DNA from: an uncultured Anaerolineae bacterium
Lineage (GTDB): Bacteria; Chloroflexota; Anaerolineae; Aggregatilineales; Phototrophicaceae
Length of the DNA stretch: 64,000 nucleotides
Direction: 5' to 3'
NCBI GenBank assembly: GCA_934216615.1
Contig: CAKQCB010000003.1
Span: forward strand, 496,001-560,000
Below the pieces are notes generated by a model that did no database searches, had not been told where the DNA came from, and was given only the letters and a program-made list of their open reading frames with translations. Made by a program: the position numbers and the translations under genes. Below, one piece after another: positions 52,934-62,282 of this stretch. Each line of letters opens with the position of its first letter. Position 1 is the first letter of the stretch.

Positions 52934-54316
52934 ATGTCCAGAAAAGCATTTTACTCCGCCGCGTTACTTACAACACTCGTTGGCGCAGCCCTTCCCGCTG
53001 CCGCCCAAGAACCTGTTACCATCACTTGGTTTGTTGGTTTGGGAACAGGCACAAACTCTGAACAAATTGCTATTCAAGAACAAGTTGTTGCTGACTTCAA
53101 TGCAGCACACGACGATATCGAATTGGTTTTGAATATTGCCGCAAACAACGAAACCTCTCGCGACGCGCTCAGCACCTTGATCGCCGCAGGCACCGCCCCC
53201 GACATCGTCGGCCCAGTGGGTGTTGCAGGTTCCAACTCGTTTGCTGACCAATGGTTAGACATTGCCCCACTGGTGGAATCCTCTGGTTTTGATACCAGCG
53301 TGTTCGATGCAGCGCTGCTCGACCTGTACCGCACACCAGAAGGTGGCTTAGATGGTCTGCCTTTCGCTGTGTATCCAGTGGTCACCTACTACAATAGTGA
53401 CCTGTTTGACGAAGCTGGTTTGGAATATCCTCCTTCCGAATTTGGCGTACCCTATGTTCTCGACGGTGAAGAAGTTCCTTGGGACTACGAAACCGTTGCT
53501 GAAGTTGCCCGTATCTTGACTGTTGATGCCAGCGGCAACGATGCAACCAGCGACGCTTTTGATGCCAATAATATCATCCAATTTGGTATGAGCTTCCAAT
53601 GGGCGCGTATTCGTTTGATCTGGACAAACCTGCAACCATCCAGCTACTACGACTGGGAAACCAGCACAGCAACCATCCCCGACGAATGGCGCGAAGCCAG
53701 CCAATACTATTGGGATCGTCTGTGGGTTGATCACTCTGCACCTAACGCAACCTATCAATCGGGTGAATTACTCCAACCTAGCGGTTTTGCTTCCGGCAAC
53801 CTCGGCCTCACCATTGCCCCCCTGTGGTACACCTGCTGCTTAGATACATCCGTTGGTAACTTCAGCTGGAATATCGCTGTCGCACCTTCATCTTTCGATG
53901 GTGAACCTCACGTTGCACTCGACGCTGATACCTTCCGTATCATGAGCCAATCGGCCAACCCTGAAGCAGCTTTCACCGTGTTGACCTACCTACAAACCAC
54001 AGCAGCACCTGCTTTGGCTTCCGCTTACGGTGCGTTCCCCGCTTACCCAGAAGCTCAACAAGCATGGGTTGACACCATCAGCGCTCGTTACCCAGGTGAA
54101 ATCAACTGGGGTATTCCTTCCGCAAGCTTAGCATATGCAAACGCAGGTACCGTTCACCACGAATCGAACGTTCCTAACTACGCTCAAACCTATGATCGTG
54201 AATTTGCATTCCTCTCCTTGCTCGAAGGTGACACCGGCGCAGAAATCGACCTCAATGCAGAAATTGATTCTCTGCAAGCCGATCTCCAAACTATCATTGA
54301 TAGCGCTAGCAACTAA
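52934..54316 (+). CDS. Sugar ABC transporter substrate-binding protein
   Basis: The 460-residue protein starts with a signal peptide (MSRKAFYSAALLTTLVGAAL) and is a MalE-like family 1 binding protein (VVADFNAAHDDIELVL, IAAGTAPDIVGPVGVAG, YYNSDLFDEAGLEYPP). No lipobox Cys is seen. A predicted terminator follows, then the two permease genes. It likely captures an oligosaccharide outside the membrane. Confidence 0.88.
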   Translation: MSRKAFYSAALLTTLVGAALPAAAQEPVTITWFVGLGTGTNSEQIAIQEQVVADFNAAHDDIELVLNIAANNETSRDALSTLIAAGTAPDIVGPVGVAGSNSFADQWLDIAPLVESSGFDTSVFDAALLDLYRTPEGGLDGLPFAVYPVVTYYNSDLFDEAGLEYPPSEFGVPYVLDGEEVPWDYETVAEVARILTVDASGNDATSDAFDANNIIQFGMSFQWARIRLIWTNLQPSSYYDWETSTATIPDEWREASQYYWDRLWVDHSAPNATYQSGELLQPSGFASGNLGLTIAPLWYTCCLDTSVGNFSWNIAVAPSSFDGEPHVALDADTFRIMSQSANPEAAFTVLTYLQTTAAPALASAYGAFPAYPEAQQAWVDTISARYPGEINWGIPSASLAYANAGTVHHESNVPNYAQTYDREFAFLSLLEGDTGAEIDLNAEIDSLQADLQTIIDSASN

Positions 54317-54334
54317 TTTGTACTAAGCACCAAC

Positions 54335-54379
54335 CTCTTTGAGGGTGAAGTGATTCGCCCTCAAAGAGAGTCTTTTTTT
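54335..54379 (+). terminator. Attenuator between sugar binding-protein and permease genes
   Basis: CTCTTTGAGGG, a 12-base loop and CCCTCAAAGAG, then AGTCTTTTTTT. It lies 18 bases past the binding-protein stop and within the operon. Confidence 0.85.
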
Positions 54380-54477
54380 ATTATGCCCGTATGGCAGTAC
54401 CGCGAAATCAGTTTTTTGTATGCCAACCTCACATGCTCAAAACTGCTTGATCGCACGTTTACCTCTAGGAGTACCCG

Positions 54478-55446
54478 ATGACTATTACCGATCAAACACG
54501 AGCGGTGCCAGCCGGGACACAGGCTGTCGCCCCCGCGAAAAAAGCGAGCAGCCTTGCGCGGCAACAACGTATCTGGGGTTGGATCTTTCTTTCACCTTGG
54601 CTCATAGGTTTTGTTCTTTTCACTGCTGCGCCAATCATAGCTTCCTTAGTTTTCACCTTTACTAATTTCTCCCTTACCTCGGCTGAACCGATGCAGTTTA
54701 TCGGGCTTGCCAACTGGCAGCGACTTTTCAGCGATCCTGTGACCTTGACCGCGTTGGGCGTCACATTTCGCTTTGCACTACTTGCTGTGCCTGTGGGGAT
54801 TTTGCTCCCACTCGGCTTTGCCGCACTCTTAAATTCCAAGCATCTTTTTGGCAAGCGCCTCTGGAGAACGCTGTTTTATCTTCCTTATATGGTGCCTGCT
54901 GTTTCTTCTATCTTCGTCTGGATGGCCTTCATGAATGGTCAATCTGGATGGTTAAACCGTCTGCTCCGCGTGATCGGTATTGAAAACCCGCCTAACTGGT
55001 TACAAGATGCCAATTGGATTCTGCCCGCGTTTGTCTTGATGGGCGTTTGGGGTGTCGGGAATGCGATGCTCACGATGTTAGCGACGATGCAAGGGGTTCC
55101 TACAGAACTCTACGAAGCCGCTGAAGTTGACGGTGCGAACGCATGGGTTAAATTTCGCAACATTACCCTACCCATGATCTCGCCTGTCATTTTCTACAAC
55201 TTGGTGCTCAGCGTCATCGGCGTGATGCAGTATTTTGTGGTCCCTTACATCGCCACGCGCGGGACGGGTAACCCAAATAATTCAGCTTATTTCTTCAATA
55301 TGCATCTTTACAAAACCGGTTTCACCTTCTTTGATATGGGCTTTGCCGCAACCCAAGCATGGTTAATCTTTATCATCGCTTTAGTGATGACCATCGGTTT
55401 ATTTGTAACATCCAAACGTTGGGTGTATTACTCAAGCGGAGATTAG
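54478..55446 (+). CDS. Sugar ABC transporter permease, MalF-like
   Basis: The 322-residue permease has a polar 38-residue N-terminus and six membrane helices, with the EAA loop TELYEAAEVDGANAWVKFRN near 215-235. TAGGAGTACCCG precedes the ATG. It partners with the MalG-like permease 6 bp downstream. Confidence 0.93.
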   Translation: MTITDQTRAVPAGTQAVAPAKKASSLARQQRIWGWIFLSPWLIGFVLFTAAPIIASLVFTFTNFSLTSAEPMQFIGLANWQRLFSDPVTLTALGVTFRFALLAVPVGILLPLGFAALLNSKHLFGKRLWRTLFYLPYMVPAVSSIFVWMAFMNGQSGWLNRLLRVIGIENPPNWLQDANWILPAFVLMGVWGVGNAMLTMLATMQGVPTELYEAAEVDGANAWVKFRNITLPMISPVIFYNLVLSVIGVMQYFVVPYIATRGTGNPNNSAYFFNMHLYKTGFTFFDMGFAATQAWLIFIIALVMTIGLFVTSKRWVYYSSGD

Positions 55447-55452
55447 AACGAC

Positions 55453-56535
55453 ATGGCTACTTTAACTCAATCCAAAGCGGTCAATACAGCACCCTACTAC
55501 AGTGTACAGCTTCGAAAGTTTGGCGTGACCGCCATCATTACCCTGTTAGCCGCCACCATCGCCATCGTCTATTTACTACCCTTTGGGAATATGGCGATTA
55601 TCTCCTTAAAAAGTCAGGAACAACTGTCGGGGAGTGTTGATACCCCCATCCTGCCGATGAGCGATGCGCTTTATGAATATAACGGGGAAATGTTCCCCAT
55701 CTATGAAGTTCCAACAGAAGATGGCACCGTTCATCAATGGGCATTGATTGAACGCAGCCGTCAAAACAGCCGTTTCATTGACACGAGCAGTCCTGAAAGC
55801 GGTTTGATTGAGTGGGAAGGAAGCTGGCGAACGTTAACCCCCGTCAGAGAGTATGATTTCCACCCTGAAAACTTCGGAATCGCTTGGGAACTGATCAATT
55901 TCCCGCTCTTATTCCGTAATACGTTGATTATTGCCATCGGCGGGATGATCGGCACGTTGCTTTCGAGCGTATGCGTCGCCTATGCCTTCGCGCGCTTTCC
56001 CATTCCGGGCAAGAACGTCCTGTTCATCATCTTGATCGGCACGATCATTCTGCCCGGCCAAGTTACATTGATCCCCACTTACGCATTTTTTGCGAAAATT
56101 GGTTGGACAGGTACTTGGCTACCGCTGATCGTCCCGCACTTCTTCGCCAATGCCTATAACGTGTTCCTGTTACGCCAATTCTTCATGACGCTTCCCCGTG
56201 AACTCGATGAAGCGGCGATGATTGATGGCGCTGGGCCTCTGCGCGTTTTATGGAGCGTCATCATTCCGCAAGCGTGGCCGGCCATCATTTCCGTTGGGTT
56301 ATTCCATTTTATCTTTGCATGGAATGACTATTTTGGCCCGCTCATCTACTTGTTGGGACAAAAAGATTTACAACCTATTTCAGTCGGTGTGCAAACCTTC
56401 AACTTCCAATATGGGCCACACCCTGAACTGATTCAAGCCACATCCTTAATGGCGATGGTTTTACCGATTGTCATCTTCTTCTTCGCTCAAAAGATATTCA
56501 TGCGCGGCGTGGTCGTGACGGGTGTAGAAAAGTAG
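55453..56535 (+). CDS. Sugar ABC transporter permease, MalG-like with large extracytoplasmic insertion
   Basis: The 360-residue permease is about 80 residues longer than usual. After the first helix there is a hydrophilic insertion at about residues 58-145 (YEYNGEMFPIYEV, GLIEWEGSWRTLTPVREYDF), which would lie outside the membrane. The rest is standard: EAA loop RELDEAAMIDGAGPLRVLWS near 248-267. No ATPase gene follows, so a shared MsiK-like ATPase encoded elsewhere must energise it. Confidence 0.92.
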   Translation: MATLTQSKAVNTAPYYSVQLRKFGVTAIITLLAATIAIVYLLPFGNMAIISLKSQEQLSGSVDTPILPMSDALYEYNGEMFPIYEVPTEDGTVHQWALIERSRQNSRFIDTSSPESGLIEWEGSWRTLTPVREYDFHPENFGIAWELINFPLLFRNTLIIAIGGMIGTLLSSVCVAYAFARFPIPGKNVLFIILIGTIILPGQVTLIPTYAFFAKIGWTGTWLPLIVPHFFANAYNVFLLRQFFMTLPRELDEAAMIDGAGPLRVLWSVIIPQAWPAIISVGLFHFIFAWNDYFGPLIYLLGQKDLQPISVGVQTFNFQYGPHPELIQATSLMAMVLPIVIFFFAQKIFMRGVVVTGVEK

Positions 56536-56564
56536 AAACCATTTCCCTTTGCAATAAATGATTA

Positions 56565-56615
56565 TGTGACAGGACTTGCGACTTTCTTTAAGAGAAGGTC
56601 GCAAGTCCTGTCACA
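56565..56615. repeat. Long near-perfect hairpin without T-run
   Basis: Arms at 56565-56582 and 56598-56615 pair perfectly over 18 bp (TGTGACAGGACTTGCGAC and its complement), and the inner TTTCT/AGAAG extends the stem by another five with one G-T pair. There is no T-run, so a REP-like palindrome or mRNA stabiliser fits better than a terminator. Confidence 0.6.
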
Positions 56616-56682
56616 ACCCAAAATATACGATGAAGTTATAGAAAATTAGAGCGTTGACACTACTCTATTGAAGGCACCCATA

Positions 56683-58017
56683 ATGAAATTAATAACTTAT
56701 CTTCTCAGCATGATGTTCATTTTTGGAAGCACTTTTACCGCAACATGGGCACAAGAACCCAACACGCTCACCGTAGACACGACTTTATCTCATGGTGAAA
56801 TCAGTCCTTATGTTTATGGGGCAAACCTCGGCCTCAATTCGCTGATTCCGCTCAGCCTCATGGATGAAGCGCAAGCGCTCAACATTCAATATGCGCGGTT
56901 TGGCGGGGGTGAAACAGATCGTCAAAATTTGCGCGCGTCTATCATTGACATGTTCATTTATCAAACCCGTAGTATTGGCGCAGAACCCGCGATGAGCGTT
57001 CGCTTATTAGGCGGTACACCCGAACACGCGGCTGATATTGTGCGTTACACCAACATTGAAAAAGATTATGACATTCAGTATTGGAGCATTGGCAACGAAC
57101 CGAACCTGTTCACCGCATTGATGAACATCGACGAATACACGGCGGATGATCTCAATCGAGAATGGCGTACGATTGCCGAAGCGATGTTAGCGGTAGACCC
57201 CGACATCCAATTTGTGGGGCCAGACATCACCCAATACATTGTTCTGAACCCAGACCCGAACAACATAGAATACCTAAACCCCTCTGACGCGCTGGACGAT
57301 CTAGGCACGGATTGGTTACAGAGCTTCTTGCAAGCCAACGGTGATTTACTCGACTATGTGGCGATCCATCGTTATCCCTTCCCGCTCGATAATATCTCCA
57401 GCGTCACGGTAGAAGAATTACGCAACAACCCGTCTGAATGGGATATGATCATTCCCAACCTGCGCGAAGTGATTCGGAACGCAGCAGGGCGCGACATCCC
57501 AATTGCGGTGACCGAAGTCAATTCCAATTCAGCCAACAGCATCGGCGGTGTGGCAAGTCTGGATTCGCACTTCAACGCGATCTGGTTGGCCGACGTGCTT
57601 GGGCATTTGATCCGCAACCAAGTGGATATTGTCGCCTATTGGGATTTACAAGGCTCGAGCAATCGCGGTTGGGGCATCATCGGCAGTTATAACGTTCGCC
57701 CCACCTATTACACTTATATGATGTACACCCATTTTGGTACAGAGCTATTAACTGCGGACTCTACTGCTGAATACGTTTCGATCTACGCCGCCCGCCGTGA
57801 TGATGGTGCGCTCACACTCATGATCGTCAACCTGAATGATGACACCGTCGAAACTAACCTTGATCTTGGGGAATTTGCCATCGGCGGGCCAGCCGAAATT
57901 TGGCGCTTCGATCAAGATCATCAGGCAGAACAATTAGATTCACAGTCGATCACAGCCCAATCGACACTTTCTTTGCCCGGGCAATCTTTAACGGTCTATG
58001 TTATTCCACCTGCTTAA
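56683..58017 (+). CDS. Secreted clan GH-A-type glycoside hydrolase
   Basis: The 444-residue protein has a Sec signal peptide (MKLITYLLSMMFIFGSTFTATWA). It has a (beta/alpha)8 barrel with an acid/base candidate in WSIGNEPN (Glu near 139) and a nucleophile candidate in AVTEVNSNS (Glu near 277), the spacing typical of retaining clan-A enzymes, and a C-terminal beta-domain (LTLMIVNLNDDTV, SLTVYVIPPA). It resembles GH39/44/51/79-type enzymes but the exact family cannot be fixed by eye. I use the ATG at 56683 (AAGG upstream) and not the in-frame TTG at 56668. TTGACA at 56654 hints at an own promoter. Substrate may be a beta-glucan. Confidence 0.7.
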   Translation: MKLITYLLSMMFIFGSTFTATWAQEPNTLTVDTTLSHGEISPYVYGANLGLNSLIPLSLMDEAQALNIQYARFGGGETDRQNLRASIIDMFIYQTRSIGAEPAMSVRLLGGTPEHAADIVRYTNIEKDYDIQYWSIGNEPNLFTALMNIDEYTADDLNREWRTIAEAMLAVDPDIQFVGPDITQYIVLNPDPNNIEYLNPSDALDDLGTDWLQSFLQANGDLLDYVAIHRYPFPLDNISSVTVEELRNNPSEWDMIIPNLREVIRNAAGRDIPIAVTEVNSNSANSIGGVASLDSHFNAIWLADVLGHLIRNQVDIVAYWDLQGSSNRGWGIIGSYNVRPTYYTYMMYTHFGTELLTADSTAEYVSIYAARRDDGALTLMIVNLNDDTVETNLDLGEFAIGGPAEIWRFDQDHQAEQLDSQSITAQSTLSLPGQSLTVYVIPPA

Positions 58018-58027
58018 GTAGTGAATT

Positions 58028-59281
58028 GTGACATCATATTTTCGTAACCGTAATCTCTGGACGTTGATTTTTATTTGGGCGGTATGGGCAGTAATCATCA
58101 TTGGGTATCAATCCTTTGTGGATGCAAGAATCCACCCTCAACGTCCAGATTATGCCCGCCCGTGGACGGGGGATAACACAACCGCAGACATTAATGAAGG
58201 GAAACCTTACCTAAACAATCCTTTCATGAATCGTCAGGTTGAATGGGATTCCGAATATTATTTGTCGATTGCGATTGCTGGGTATGAGGATCAATCAGGG
58301 AATTTCGTCCGCATGCCCAGCGGAAGTCGTTTGTACCTGAACTATGCCTTTTTTCCGCTGTACCCGCATGTGATGCGTGTCGTTGCTGTGCCGCTTTCGG
58401 TATTCGGCATGGATGCAATCGCGACGGCAACGTTGGCAGGGGTCATCATCTCACTGCTTGGTACACTCGCGGGGATGATTAGCCTGTACAGCATTGCTCA
58501 GCCTCAACTTGAAGCATCCGGCGCAATCCGCACGGCATTTTATATGCTCATCTTCCCGACGGGCTTCTTTCTAACGCACGTCTATACGGAAGGGCTTTTT
58601 GTCGGCTTGGCGTTCACCAGCCTCGCGCTCATCCAAAAGAAACGCTTATTGCTGGCGGGTATCCTCGCCGCCTTCGCCGTATGGACGCGCGCCGTAGGTC
58701 TTGCGCTGGTTGTGCCGCTTGCGCTTGCTTGGCTCAGTCACATCTCGTGGGGTGAGCTACGAAACGATTGGAAAAGCGCCCTTCGCCCTTATAAAACACT
58801 TTTTCTCAATACCATCGCCGTACTGCTTCCGTTGATCGCCTATGCGTTGTGGAATCATTATCTCGGCAAGCCTTTTAACGAAGTTGAAGACCGTTACTTT
58901 GGCCGAGGCTTATTTGATTGGAACGCGACGTTCAGAGGGTTTGAGGCGGCGTGGAACGCCATCATCAGCGGGGAAAATTTGCAGGCGCGCGCCTATAATC
59001 TACTCGAATTTGGTGGTATTCTCTTAGCGCTTACCGCGTGTCTTTTCACCCTGAAACAATACCCGAAAGTCGCCCTCTTTGGTCTTTTGGCATTGGCCGT
59101 TTCGGTCTTTTCGGGTGAGCCACAAAGTTTAATTCGTTATGTGTTGGTGATCCCTTCTATTTATTTATTTCTAGCCCGCTTAGGGAAATATATTGCATTT
59201 GACCGAGCATGGACGCTTCTCAGCGTTCTGCTTCTCGGCCTATTAACCTATTTAATCACATTCGATTTATGGGTGGCATAA
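58028..59281 (+). CDS. PIG-V-like membrane mannosyltransferase
   Basis: The 417-residue protein has about ten membrane helices and the PIG-V family marks: VEWDSEYYLSIAIAGYED after helix 1 (Trp-Asp motif) and LNYAFFPLYPHVMRVV. The family adds mannose from dolichyl/polyprenyl-phosphate-mannose on the outer leaflet; in bacteria substrates are usually unknown. Start is a GTG at 58028, 11 bp after the glycosidase stop. Confidence 0.8.
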   Translation: MTSYFRNRNLWTLIFIWAVWAVIIIGYQSFVDARIHPQRPDYARPWTGDNTTADINEGKPYLNNPFMNRQVEWDSEYYLSIAIAGYEDQSGNFVRMPSGSRLYLNYAFFPLYPHVMRVVAVPLSVFGMDAIATATLAGVIISLLGTLAGMISLYSIAQPQLEASGAIRTAFYMLIFPTGFFLTHVYTEGLFVGLAFTSLALIQKKRLLLAGILAAFAVWTRAVGLALVVPLALAWLSHISWGELRNDWKSALRPYKTLFLNTIAVLLPLIAYALWNHYLGKPFNEVEDRYFGRGLFDWNATFRGFEAAWNAIISGENLQARAYNLLEFGGILLALTACLFTLKQYPKVALFGLLALAVSVFSGEPQSLIRYVLVIPSIYLFLARLGKYIAFDRAWTLLSVLLLGLLTYLITFDLWVA

Positions 59282-59296
59282 ATTCAGGAGACACGG

Positions 59297-60625
59297 ATGC
59301 CTTTTCCAGAAGATTTTATATGGGGCGCGGCCACAGCCAGCTACCAAATTGAAGGCGGTGGGTTAGATGAAGGGCGTGGTGAGTGTATTTGGCATCACTT
59401 CTCGCATACCCCCGGCAAAGTAAAAAATGGAGATACCGGAATGGTCGCTTGCGATCATCTCCATCGTTATAAAGATGATGTTGCGCTCATGCGCGAAATT
59501 GGGCTAAAAGGCTATCGTTTTTCGATTTCGTGGCCGCGTGTTATCCCCGCAGGCACGGGCGAAATCAACGAACAAGGGCTGGCTTTTTACGATCATCTGG
59601 TGGATGAGCTTCTCGCGCAGGGCATTGAACCTTACGCAACGTTATATCACTGGGACCTGCCCCAACAACTCCAAGAAAAAGGCGGCTGGGAAAACCCTGA
59701 AAGTGTGCAGTGGTTTGCCGACTATACCGACCTCATGACCCGTCGTTTGGGCGACCGTTTGAAAGGCTGGATCACCTTAAATGAGCCGTGGTGCATTTCG
59801 ATCTTGAGTAACTTGATCGGCGAACACGCACCGGGCAAAAAAGACCCTCAAGCCGCCTATAAAGTCGCCCATCATTTGGCGCTGGCACACGGGGCGGCCA
59901 TCCGCGTCATTCGTCAAAACTGCCCGGGTGTCCCTGCGGGGATCACCCTGAACCTGTGGCCTGTCTATGCCAACTCTGACAGCGAACAAGACCTGATGGC
60001 GAAACAGATGTATGACAGCATTTTTAACCGCTGGTTCCTCGACCCTGTTTTTAAAGGCACCTACCCAGAAGATGCAGTAGAGTTACTCACCCCCTACCTC
60101 ACAGGGATTGATCTCGACAGTATTCAAGCGGCGAAAGAACCGCTCGACTTCATCGGCATCAATTACTATAACCGTGTCGTCATCGCCTATGATTCGGAAA
60201 ATCCATTAGGGTTTAAATCCATCCAACCCGAAGATTCTGAATATACAGCCATGAACTGGGAAATTTACGCGCCCGGCCTAAAAGACATCATCATGCGGGT
60301 TTATGAAGACTACGCCCCGAAAGTGATTTATGTCACCGAAAACGGCGCCGCCTACGATGATCCCGAACCTGCCGATGGCACAGTAGAAGACCCACTGCGG
60401 GCGAAGTATGTGGCTGACCATCTCAAAGCCTGTGAAGATGCGATTGATGCAGGCGCACCACTGAAGGGGTATTTCTTGTGGAGTTTGATGGATAATTTTG
60501 AATGGGCGCATGGATATTCCAAGCGCTTCGGTATGATCCATGTGAATTATGAGACACAAGAACGCACACTCAAACGAACGGCGCGCATGTACCAAGAAAT
60601 GATTTCTAAAAACGGCCTCGTATAA
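59297..60625 (+). CDS. bglB: GH1 beta-glucosidase
   Basis: The 442-residue protein is a family 1 glycoside hydrolase of normal length. The N-terminal FPEDFIWGAATASYQIEG, acid/base Glu in LNEPWC (near 164) and nucleophile Glu in YVTENGA (near 349) are all intact, as are SISWPRVIP and YFLWSLMDNFEWAHGYSKRF. No signal peptide, so it hydrolyses imported cello-oligosaccharides or other beta-glucosides in the cytosol. It closes the LacI/transporter run, 15 bp after the mannosyltransferase gene. Confidence 0.96.
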   Translation: MPFPEDFIWGAATASYQIEGGGLDEGRGECIWHHFSHTPGKVKNGDTGMVACDHLHRYKDDVALMREIGLKGYRFSISWPRVIPAGTGEINEQGLAFYDHLVDELLAQGIEPYATLYHWDLPQQLQEKGGWENPESVQWFADYTDLMTRRLGDRLKGWITLNEPWCISILSNLIGEHAPGKKDPQAAYKVAHHLALAHGAAIRVIRQNCPGVPAGITLNLWPVYANSDSEQDLMAKQMYDSIFNRWFLDPVFKGTYPEDAVELLTPYLTGIDLDSIQAAKEPLDFIGINYYNRVVIAYDSENPLGFKSIQPEDSEYTAMNWEIYAPGLKDIIMRVYEDYAPKVIYVTENGAAYDDPEPADGTVEDPLRAKYVADHLKACEDAIDAGAPLKGYFLWSLMDNFEWAHGYSKRFGMIHVNYETQERTLKRTARMYQEMISKNGLV

Positions 60626-60635
60626 AAAGTGCCAC

Positions 60636-60676
60636 AAAAAGACGGGATAGGCAAGCAAACCTATCCCGTCTTTTTT
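60636..60676. terminator. Terminator after the beta-glucosidase gene
   Basis: AAAAAGACGGGATAGG, 8-base loop, then its complement and TTTTTT. It also works for the convergent small gene on the - strand. Confidence 0.95.
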
Positions 60677-60944
60677 ATTCCTCGTCGCTCAAATCCGCCT
60701 CGATGATCGAATACACTTCATCAAGAAAATCGTCGGCCTTTTCCATCGCCGTAAACGCGGCTTCATCTTCATTTTTCATAAAGTGTGAAGCCGATTCTAA
60801 TAATGCGTTTGCCGCTTGGGTGATCAACAAAGCGACATCTTCAAAATCGTGCGGGGCGATCAAATCACCAATGACTTGCTGCGCCTCGCGCGTGGGCTTC
60901 AAAGCTTGTTGTAACAGTTCAAGCGCATGGGTTGAGGTATTCAA
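60675..60944 (-). CDS. Small acidic helical hypothetical protein
   Basis: The 89-residue protein is all helical and acidic at the end (EADLSDEE). There is no ATG near the start; the TTG at 60944 has AAGGTGAG 8 bases upstream and gives the best start. Not recognised. It has no membrane helix. Confidence 0.55.
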   Translation of the reverse strand: MNTSTHALELLQQALKPTREAQQVIGDLIAPHDFEDVALLITQAANALLESASHFMKNEDEAAFTAMEKADDFLDEVYSIIEADLSDEE

Positions 60945-61040
60945 GGCTTTCTCACCTTTCCATTAAAAACCGCGAAAGGAATTCACTGGATGATCCCAAC
61001 TCGAAGTATACCATTAGCCCCATGCGAAAAAGATCATCAA

Positions 61041-62279
61041 TTATCCAGTGGTATGCAAGCGTAATTTGATCCCTAGCCACACGCCTATGAAAACGGCGGC
61101 AAAGAAGACCCAACCAGAAACCGCAAATGCTGAAATGCCTGAAAGTAAAGTCCCGACGGTGCAACCGAGCGCAACCATCGAACCCCAGCCCATGAAAATG
61201 CCCCCTAACAGCGCGGTGATGCTGTTGACGACCGTCAATTTGCTAAAACTAAAACGCTTAGAGAGCAACGCCATCGCAAATGAGGCCAACACCAGCCCGA
61301 TGATGAGCCAGCCGTTATCGGTGATAGTCTGGATCACAATCGCCGCACAACCCGCGAACGTGTCTAAGCCATTGAGCCGATCTGCCAATAAGCCCGCATC
61401 ATTTAAGACGGTGCGTGAAAGACTACTCAGTTGGGATGTCACCCCTAACGGTTCCACCCGTAGATAGGCAAAAACCCCGACCAACCCCACCAATGCGCCG
61501 GTGGCGAGTGGATTCCAGCGCTGGCGAAATAGAATTTTATACACGCGTGCGAGGCTCCATTTCCCGCCTTCACTCGCTTTACTTTCCGGAAGCCAGCGCA
61601 GTAAAAACAAACCAATCCCGCCGATCAAGGCCAATTGTAAAATCAGCGAACCGCCATAGCCGAAGGTTGCGGGAAACCAACTCACAGGTGCGCGTACCAA
61701 AGTATCGATATACAGGGCGCTCCATGAGAAGAACCCCAACCCGAACCCGATTAGCGTGCCAATCAAGGCGATGGGTGCACGCAAGTAACCTTCGCCCAAG
61801 CGGTATAAATGCCCGCTGACACATGCGCCGGATAACGCCATGCCAATGCCAAAGGCGATTCCCCCCGCCACCAAGACCCAACTCACAGGGCCAATATGAG
61901 CGCCCGGCGGTAAGCGTCCCACAGCGGGGTTAGGAAGAAACATACCAAAAATAATCACATAGCCGATGCTACCCACGGCCAACGCAGTCAAAATAGAATA
62001 AAGGGCAGTGCTATTCTTGAACTCGATGTAATCGCGCAGGATGCAGTAAAAACAAAAACGTCCGCGTTGAAAGGCGATGCCCAACAACGCGCCGACCAAA
62101 AGCGAAAAAGAGGCTGTCGCACCCCACCCTGCCGTATTTTGCAAAAGAAACGCCCCAGCAGTGATGGCTGCTAGGACGATCAGTGCAAGGATGGTTTGTA
62201 ACAGCGCCTTTCGCGAAATGCGCAGCGTGCCAGAGATCGGCTCTGTGAGAAGCCGACCTCCATCCGTTACTTCAGTCAC
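61041..62279 (-). CDS. YeeE/YedE family thiosulfate/sulfur transporter
   Basis: The 412-residue membrane protein has two repeats of the YeeE/YedE (TsuA) fold with about ten helices. The conserved Cys motifs for passing thiosulfate are visible: RGRFCFYCILRDY, ALSGACVSGHLYRLGEG and MVALGCTVGTLLSG. TsuA imports thiosulfate through Cys-lined relays. It starts at a GTG (62279) 3 bp after the sulfurtransferase gene on the same strand, so the pair act together. Confidence 0.9.
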   Translation of the reverse strand: MTEVTDGGRLLTEPISGTLRISRKALLQTILALIVLAAITAGAFLLQNTAGWGATASFSLLVGALLGIAFQRGRFCFYCILRDYIEFKNSTALYSILTALAVGSIGYVIIFGMFLPNPAVGRLPPGAHIGPVSWVLVAGGIAFGIGMALSGACVSGHLYRLGEGYLRAPIALIGTLIGFGLGFFSWSALYIDTLVRAPVSWFPATFGYGGSLILQLALIGGIGLFLLRWLPESKASEGGKWSLARVYKILFRQRWNPLATGALVGLVGVFAYLRVEPLGVTSQLSSLSRTVLNDAGLLADRLNGLDTFAGCAAIVIQTITDNGWLIIGLVLASFAMALLSKRFSFSKLTVVNSITALLGGIFMGWGSMVALGCTVGTLLSGISAFAVSGWVFFAAVFIGVWLGIKLRLHTTG

Positions 62280-62282
62280 GAA

